64,000 nt of DNA from Lunularia cruciata (taxonomy: Eukaryota > Streptophyta > Marchantiopsida > Lunulariales > Lunulariaceae), in the NCBI GenBank assembly GCA_948567375.1, contig OX419761.1, positions 43,269 to 107,268 of the forward strand. The letters are read 5' to 3'. Of this stretch, positions 56,533 through 64,000 are shown piece after piece (position 1 is the stretch's first letter; each line of letters opens with the position of its first letter). Made by a program: the position numbers and the translations under genes. Below the pieces are notes generated by a model that saw only the letters and a list, made by a program, of their open reading frames with translations, did not search any database and had not been told where the DNA came from.

Positions 56533-59500
56533 AAAGACAATCTGATCACACCATCTATGACCTCCACTCCTGTTTCTATGAGAAAAAAATGCATGAAGTA
56601 TGCTCAAGGCCATGCTTGTACCATCAATGCTTTGTTCAATTGCAATATACACAAAGATTTGCAAATGTAAAAGATGAGAAGATACCAACACTTGCAAACT
56701 TTCAAGGAGAACAAGATAGCAAAGCATGCACGGAGGAGTAAATAGCTTTGTACTTAAAAGCCTTGAAATTGTTGCATTCTTATTGCTATCTCTTCCTTTT
56801 GGTACAAAATTACATACACTCTCTTATCTACATTTGCAATTCCTCATTATTTTTAAAGAGCTTACTTATACTAACTAAACTTGACTATATGCATTTCACT
56901 TACCTACTCAAGTATAGTTATGTACTCATATGAAAACAATGCTACTATTAATGTGGCTTTACTTTCATCACAACTTCACTTTCATCTTCACCGTCTTGGA
57001 TTGCTTCCTCTAAATCTTGTGTAGCCAATGCACTTTCACTTTTGCTTGTAGCAAGTGGGTGTACCAATTTAGGTTCTTAAGAAAATCATAAGCTTGTCAA
57101 TCATTGTCTATCCCCCAAACATATAACATAGACACAAACAATAGCATCAAATAACAAACAAATCAAGAGACTCACCAACTTTGCCTAGGTACTTTTTTCC
57201 ACCTCAAGGTACTTCTTATAATCACTGTTGTTGGGCTTATTTGAAATAAATAGATGATACACTTCATGCTCACTCTTCTCCATTGTTATGTTCCCTTGTA
57301 CGTTGCTTGATCTTGCATATCAAAGAGCTTCTATGCACTCTATCAAACTTGGTTGTTGAGTAAACCTTCATATCTTCAAGGCATAGAGGCAAAGCTCCCA
57401 TTCTTTCTATAACCCTAAAACTCTTTGTCTATTTTGTTCTTTTGTTCTTCTAATTCCTTTCAAGAATTAATTTTTGGCACAAATTCCTCTTGAAAATGAA
57501 TATATGGCAATAAGCTGGATTTAGTCAACCACTAAGGAGAAAAACCATTGGAAACCAAGAGAATTCTGCCAAAAACCAAGGACAAAGCCAAAAAGTTAGC
57601 AAGTGGTAAGTTACCACAAGATGAGAAACAATCTGGAGGACTATGAATCAATTCTAAACATAAAAGAAGATAACACTTGAATGCACATCTACACTTTCCA
57701 GTCAGAAGTCAGATTTGGGTGCAGCTAAAGACAAAGCCATGAAAGACAAAGCTAGAAACAAAGTCTATTATATAAACATGTAACATAGTGAAGGAGACAA
57801 CTCAAAATGATATTGTATTCTATATGGAATTTTGGGTACTAAACAATCAGTTTTTACATTAGTATATGCTAAATATGTATATTGGTGCAATGCAACATAG
57901 TACTAGTAAGCCACAAATTTATACACAAAGCTTAAACATATATAATTATAATTATAATAAGTAAATATCATGTGAAAAATGAAAGGTAACAATAAAACCT
58001 TCTATTGCTTCATGAATAGAATACAAGTATTTAAGTATTATATCAAAAATATTAAAATTATAAATTATAAGGATTAAATGGAATGAAAATTAACAATAAG
58101 GAAATATAAAAAGGAACTCTTCTTATTGCTTAATTCAATATTCAACATTTATCATTTTTATGAGAATGAAAACTTCTAAGTGAATTGTTTAGTCATTTGT
58201 AGCATCTTGTTTAGTTTGCTATAATGTTAGGTCATTTATCTTAGAAATTGCAAAATTGTTAGCAAGCAGTGGTAGACTCTTAAGTATTGACCGGCTATAT
58301 CGTTAGAGTTTCCTTTAGCACCATTAGAGTAACCATTTGCACCATCATTGTAATTTTTGTTGTTGTTTGGATTAGGCTTCTTGGTCTCTCTAAGAAGTAC
58401 TACACCTCATGTTGGAGCTTCAAAGTGTTTAGTTTTGGTGGGTTTAGCTTAATTAAGTGCTAATGTGCATGTGATATTGGTTTTTATTATAAAAAACAAC
58501 CTCTAAAAATAACAATGTAAATTTTTTTTTGATCTTTATGCATTTCATTGCTCATCATCTTTGCAATAACTACATATATCTAAGACTTGCACATTGTGGA
58601 TCTTTTACTTTGAATGTTTTGTAAGTGATGACATGAACTAGGGCATAGAATTTAGAGTTTTAAAAAGTAGGATTGGTAGAATCTACAAGCCTGATTATGT
58701 TTTAGTGTGTATTTGAATTTTTTGGTAGTTATTATTGGTAAATATTTGAAAGTAAGTAAAATTCATCTCAAAAGTTGTAGCATACACTTGGAATCAAGGT
58801 CCAAAGGTGAAATTGAATTTGTTCTGAATGTTTGAAGATAGTGTGCAAAGGTGAGGCTAAAATTTTGGAGTTGATCTAGAGTTTGATTCCAAGGTAGAAG
58901 ATTGGGCAAAAGTGCTACCATATTTTACATAAGAGTTGATTGATTGTGTAATCAGGGTGAAAGTGCTACCTCATTTTCATGAAAACATCATAGAAGGTGT
59001 AGAATTAAATATCTGAGTGGGAAATTAGAATTCAGTTGCCAAATTCTTTGGAATAAATAGTAGAATTTAGTCAAAAAAGTGTACATTCTGGAAATTTTAG
59101 GTCAAACTTGGCACAAGATGCAAAATAGAGGTCAAATTTACCTAATTAAGGATTTGGAGCCAGTGCTAACTTGATTTGGTGATCAAGGACTAAGTTTAAA
59201 AGAAGATAAACTTGGGTATTATAAGTTGGCTCAAGCAAAGAGTTTGAAGAAAAATTTGCAAAGATATCTTGAATTTGCAAGGGTTTGGCAAGGCATAAAA
59301 GTATGCAATATTTGGCTTATCTTTGCATCTAGGAACTTTGAGGCATAATAGCTATAGGCTTAAGAGGTTACAAATACCTAGAGTGCCAATTTGTCCAGCT
59401 TGATAGTATGATATTTACCAGTTTAGCTATTTTCTTAAACCCTAAACCCATCAAGATGATGTATAATAGACTTGGAATCCTAGACCTTTGATTCCCAATT

Positions 59501-59879
59501 AGACTTCTTAGCAAATCGGCCTACACTTAATTACTGTCCTAGATGAAGTGATACTCATATCTTTGTAGGTATCTCCCAACTAGGAGAGGAAATTTGATTA
59601 TATCATTTGTTAGCAATATGATATGAATAGATAAATGTTCACATTCTTCCAAAATGCAAAATTGTGGGAGAGTCAATCTTGTTGGATAATTGTGAGTTGG
59701 AGTGTGGTATTTTTCCTTCTTGTGGTTGGAGGCTCGTAATTTTATGCTTTGCGTTTGCACAATATGGTTATTTATCTTGGCACTTAATATTTAGAGTGTG
59801 AGTATTTTATTTGGGTTATTGGTAAGAAGATTGGAGTAATGACTAGTTAGACTACTTGTATTTCTCTCTAGTGAAGTAG
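56533..59879. other. AT-rich unassigned region
   Basis: Decayed, AT-rich sequence. Stretches near 56540-57480 look weakly coding-like on either strand but are too broken to assign. 58300-58410 has an Asn-rich reading on minus. Nothing else recognised. Confidence 0.3.
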
Positions 59880-60290
59880 AAGGTGATGACCTACAAACCA
59901 TGAGGTTTTGATGATAGGCCATAGACTGTCTATTCTCCTTGTAAAGTTGTTGTATTACAGGTACTTAGGGAGGACAAGGTGGTAAAGGTGATGGTAGAAG
60001 ACCCATACTTGTTAGGGCACAATATTTGCTCTTACTTTTCACCTAACCATGGTTATTTAGATTGAGCAACTTGAGCAAAGATTGGCTAGTCTAGCTAAAT
60101 CTCAAAGGAGATAAAATTTAGGCATTAGACCCTCTACATCTTATGTGGTGATAAGGATCTACTTGACTTCATATACAGATCAGTATAAGTGGATGCACTC
60201 ACTATAATGACTAAGTGCAATATGTATTCTTGGCTTTGGGAGAGACATATCAAGCTTTCCAAGTCTTTCACAATTTTTGATGTACCAAGA
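59880..60290 (+). pseudogene. M5: fragment of family M gag
   Basis: Plus-strand, heavily decayed, collinear with M1 32110-31680 in reverse: the region after the second zinc knuckle, the Gly-rich stretch, and the IEQLEQ...LAS segment, up to a TMVPRHP-like sequence. Confidence 0.6.
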
Positions 60291-60342
60291 CCTCAAAACA
60301 TATGTAGATATCTACGTACTAAATTTCACATGGTAAAAAATG

Positions 60343-60875
60343 TGTCATAATATTTGTAGCACCAAACCTAGTTTGATTGGATGTTGGATTATTAGTCTTG
60401 GCAGTCATAGTTATATCAGTAATTGCTAAAGGATTACTTTATGATAGCTAAATTTTGTGTTAGGGCTACTAATCATACCATTGGAGCTGCCATTTGCACT
60501 ATTAGGTAGGCAGTCAAAGGTACCATTAGGGTTGGAGTTCCAAGTCTTTTCAAGGGGTACACCTTTGAAGTGCATCTCAAAGAGCTTGCTTTTGGATATT
60601 GAGGCTTTGAGCTCTTGGATATGGTGGATAAAACATAGACAGCATCACTTGGAGTCTCTTATTTAGAGTGGGTGTGGCTTGACAATATAATCAAAGTCTA
60701 TTATTGGTAGTATATTGACATGAGTGTTGAGTTTTTGATCCGGGTTGAGTTTGGACCAACTTATTATTGTGGTACTTTAGAGTTCATGTGGGACTTTTTG
60801 TATGAGTAATGCTTCTATAGCATATGATGTTGACAACAATGTAAGTTGGGTAGAAATATATACATGCATAAGAAG
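60343..60875 (+). repeat. Family M LTR, probably solo
   Basis: TGTCATAATATTTGTAG start, the full shared block including the promoter region, then the A repeat (from about 60767). It shows the block-plus-A structure of the 3' LTRs at 25260-25814 and 19171-19720. No clear flanking duplication. Confidence 0.65.
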
Positions 60876-60884
60876 TGTTATGGT

Positions 60885-61545
60885 AGATGGTAAAGTTGGC
60901 ATCCAACTTACAAGTCTATTAACCAATATAAAGATTTGTGGAGGACCTTTTCTCATCCATATCTCTTGTAAAATCAACATCAAAGAGCCTTTGATCCTCA
61001 TCTCTTATGCTTTGAATATAATATAATACTAAAATTTAAAATACTCTAAGTATTAGATAATCCATTTTACAACTTCCTTATGTTCCATTTTTAATATGAG
61101 ATGTATTTGCTTACCACACTAACTTCAAAAGAAATATCTCTATTCTAAACCATATCATACATAAGGATACCAAATTAATTGCATATGGAATCACAAAATT
61201 AGACTTCCTTTCATGGTCAATCTTGGAACATTATGCTATAAATTATCTGAAATATTTTGCAGGTAATGTGTACAAACTCTTTGAAACATAAAAGCTCATT
61301 GTATTTTCATTTGCATGCAAAATGCATTAGTACTTTTCCATTGTACTTTCTTTGTGATATCCACTATTTTCACATCTTAGCCTTCTAGCTATTATTACAT
61401 AGTATCCTCTTGGCAAGTCCTAAGTCTTCTATATCAAACTCTTTATTTAGTTGATCCTTTAGCCTATCAATGTGAAATCTACTCTAAGTTGCAATCAACA
61501 TACAATCTAGATAAAGTAACAACATGATATAACTATATATGCATT
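60885..61545 (-). pseudogene. Ty1/copia RT and RNase H remnant
   Basis: Minus strand: YLDCMLIA (decayed YVDDMLIA) near 61500-61525, then IDRLKDQL and EFDIEDLGLAKRIL, a VPYA-like motif near 61180, and a DVDFTRDMDEKRSST segment near 60950 typical of copia RNase H (DSDFAGD...RSTTG). Fully inactivated by stops. The only Ty1/copia sequence recognised in the window. Confidence 0.7.
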
Positions 61546-64000
61546 GAAGTCTAATAAGACTCTCTATCGTGTATACTTCTTCCTTGGAGGTCTTAAAAAT
61601 TTGAAAATCTCACTCTAGTTGTCCAATAAACAACCCAGCTCATTCAAATGTAGGTCTAGCAAGTAACTCCTCCAATCTAGTAGTTTTTGCTTGCTACAAG
61701 CCACTTGTGGTCAAAAAAATTCTATGCTCCTTACCACAATCTGATCCACCATCAACTACCTCTGCTCTAGAAGCAAAAACCACACCATCCTTACTCTCAC
61801 AAGGTATGGTAGCTAACTAAAACACTAGAGTAAGGTCAATTCTTAGTGTACACATGACATTGGTTGAGAACAAAGAGGAGGACATAATCAATTGAGCCAT
61901 GCCCAACATTGTACTTGACCTAGTTCCTATAAAAGAAGGTGATTAATATCTAGTCCATCATACACTACATCACCACCTACCACACCAACACCATGATGAC
62001 TAGGAGCCATGGATGTTGTCTATAGTACCTCAAAAAGTGTAAAAGATTGAGGAAGTTTAACATGTTTACCACCTTCTCCTCTTTATAGGTCCAACTCCAT
62101 TGATGTTCCTAGGCTCAAGAGCACGTTCTACACTCCCAGTCAATACAATTGATGCATCTATGTGTGTTGATCTGCACATGAAGTTGAGGACATCTATATC
62201 ACCAACATAAGAAGTGGAAGCCTTGATATCTAAATTTTTTCTCCTTTAAGCTATAGCCATGCTAGCCAATCTTTGCTCCAACTACTCAATTTGGGTAGCC
62301 ATGGCTATATCAAAAGCAAGAGCAAGTACTAAGCTTGTACTATATGGAGGTCCTCTACCACCATGTCCTCCTTGATATGTGCCTCCTTTACCTCCTACCA
62401 TAACAACCCTACCACTCTATAACTCCAGGCATAAGACAAAGCATTGGTCAATAGTATGACCAAATTTGTGACAATAGTCACACTATCTCTAGGCTGGCTA
62501 AGATGCTCCAAAGGTTCCATGCCCACTACCTTGGGTGCACTCTCTCTTGTGGTGAAGTCCACCACAATTCTAACAAGCTACACCACCACTCATTAGGTGT
62601 TAAAAATATTGCTTAAAATAAAGGCAATAGACCTATGAGCAATAGGTCCTCCACTCATTCCATAAGATTGGGCTTGTCTACTCTACTCTCAAAAGCCAAC
62701 ACAAAAATTCTTCTAGAGTGCATTCTATTGCACTCTAGAAGAAGTAATAGTTGTGAATGAGGTATCCTTACCATATCCAAAAGTCACCACTCTTTCCTCT
62801 ACCATATTGAGCTCAATGCACTTTGCCAAACCAAAGACCATTACCAAAGTTGGTCAGGTAGATTGTAATAGCACAACATCGCTTACTCTATGTCACAACT
62901 CCATACAAGAACTAGACTACTTGGACATCAAGAACTCCTTGATTGAAACTTATCAACCATCTAATAGGAGTGTATGCCTCAAATAAGCTCTGTTTAACCT
63001 TCTCCTGGAACTCATGCAAGCTCTTCAGCTTGTGGGTCTGCACTCCTTTGGTAGTTCTATCTCAAGCTTTGAAATAACTCTACCATGGTATTAATACAAC
63101 ACCACCTCTTGCAATGGTACCTCCACTTTTAGTAACACCATCTCCAATTAATGCAACTCCACTAGATAAATTAATGCTAATAGAGCTAAAACTTGTGGGT
63201 TTTACTGATCCACCTTTATAAAAAAGACTTGAAGTGATAGAGATGAAGTTTAGATACCAATATTGTCTCCGTAGCTTAACTCCTAAAAATGTGCTCTCAT
63301 GAAATTGTAGTATCCATCCATTGGTGGATCCTCCAAGTGGTAGAACAAATCCTTCCATGCCATGAATGGTATGAACAAATTTGTGTTATGCATCTCTTGT
63401 AGATCACACCAACTATCAAACTCTTAGAACAAGTACCCCTTATACTATAATAACACCTTCAGCCTTTGAAGCCCCCATAAATCTTATCCATCTCCTACAA
63501 CAATCATGTCAATACACAATGTGCACTCTTAATTGAAACAGCTCCTATGTCAAACTCTAAACTAGAATTAATCTCTCTCTCATTAGGCTTGAAAAACAAG
63601 TTGATACCAAGCACCATTTTATGTAAACTGAGTATATACTATAGCAAATCTCCTTTGGAATCCTCATAGAACTTTATCATGACAATGCACTCCAAATCAT
63701 AACCATAACCACCAAGTACCACTAACAACCAAACATTACACACTAATATAAATGTAATCATGGGAACTATACTAAAATAAGGTGACCTTTAACATACTAT
63801 CACAACATGAACTCTCAGAATGTGTAGATCATCACTTCTTGCCTCACAAAAGAGAAACATAGGTAGTTTGAATGGTCATCACTCTAGCCTCATTACCAAG
63901 AGCACACTATAGCACCAACGCTTCAAATATCAAGGCACCTCACACAAATATGTTATAAAAATATGAAGTAGAAAATGAAGGAATTCCAATCACAAGAATT
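61546..64000 (-). pseudogene. M4: decayed family M protease, gag and leader
   Basis: Minus strand, collinear with M1 31210-33735: protease end, Ser/Gly-rich linker, zinc-knuckle region (about 62440-62590), capsid and gag N-terminus, then the untranslated leader reaching the window edge just before the expected PBS. CpGs are almost absent and frames are broken throughout. Its 5' LTR would lie right of the window; the methyltransferase part is missing on the left, where the copia remnant begins. Confidence 0.7.

Noticed and set aside
56533..56740. Possible host gene exon on either strand
   Set aside because: Short, no splice-site context I can support, and no recognised family.
58270..58420. 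Asn-rich reading frame and LTR-like phrases (CACCATTAGAG, CCATTTGCACCATC)
   Set aside because: The phrases are in the wrong order and orientation for a family M LTR, and the frame is short and AT-driven.

Overview
The window is plant nuclear DNA made almost entirely of nested transposable elements. I found no intact host gene. The evidence is Ty3/gypsy and Ty1/copia reverse transcriptases, a textbook initiator-Met tRNA primer-binding site, 5-bp target-site duplications (TSDs) and heavy CpG-to-TpG decay of the older copies. Old, multiply nested insertions and a DNMT3-type methyltransferase (a family reported from non-flowering plants) suggest a non-flowering plant with a large genome, perhaps a gymnosperm. 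That is inference; the species cannot be read from the sequence.

Two families dominate. Family M is a Ty3/gypsy element whose polyprotein reads gag, protease, complete DNMT3-like cytosine methyltransferase, RT, RNase H, integrase and a C-terminal PHD finger. Copies: M0 (1-1441, minus, only its 5' end), M3 (old, plus, in pieces from 1867 to 51957), M2 (minus, 19171-46879, in pieces), M1 (youngest, minus, 25260-35184), M5 (59880-60290, plus fragment), M4 (61546-64000, minus, old), and a probable solo LTR (60343-60875). Family CC consists of self-standing units of 3.7-3.8 kb (or 1.9 kb) with TG...CA ends and 5-bp TSDs. They have no LTR pair, RT or transposase. The long form carries one gene of about 850 codons with a globular N-terminus, an acidic linker and a long coiled coil. 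Copies: CC1 3190-6976, CC2 8817-10706 (short), CC3 14908-18606, CC5 38278-42058, CC4 47546-51339, CC6 54066-56532 (short, itself hit by a solo LTR).

The nesting can be read from the TSDs. Old M3 is split by CC1 and CC2, and its 3' LTR is split by a CT-rich minisatellite block (about 12813-51564). That block was hit by CC3, M2 and CC4. M2 was hit by CC5 and by a chromodomain Ty3/gypsy element G (22637-38127). The RT gene of G was hit by M1, leaving an AAAAG duplication; removing M1 restores the G reading frame.

Right of 51957 lies AT-rich, decayed DNA with an unidentified pseudogene, CC6, a Ty1/copia remnant and fragments of family M.

Points most worth following: the methyltransferase and PHD finger in one retrotransposon; a UAG codon kept in three M copies, in a CAR-YYA readthrough context in two; M element ends that match over only about 445 bp; and the CC elements, which behave like giant solo LTRs with a gene inside.
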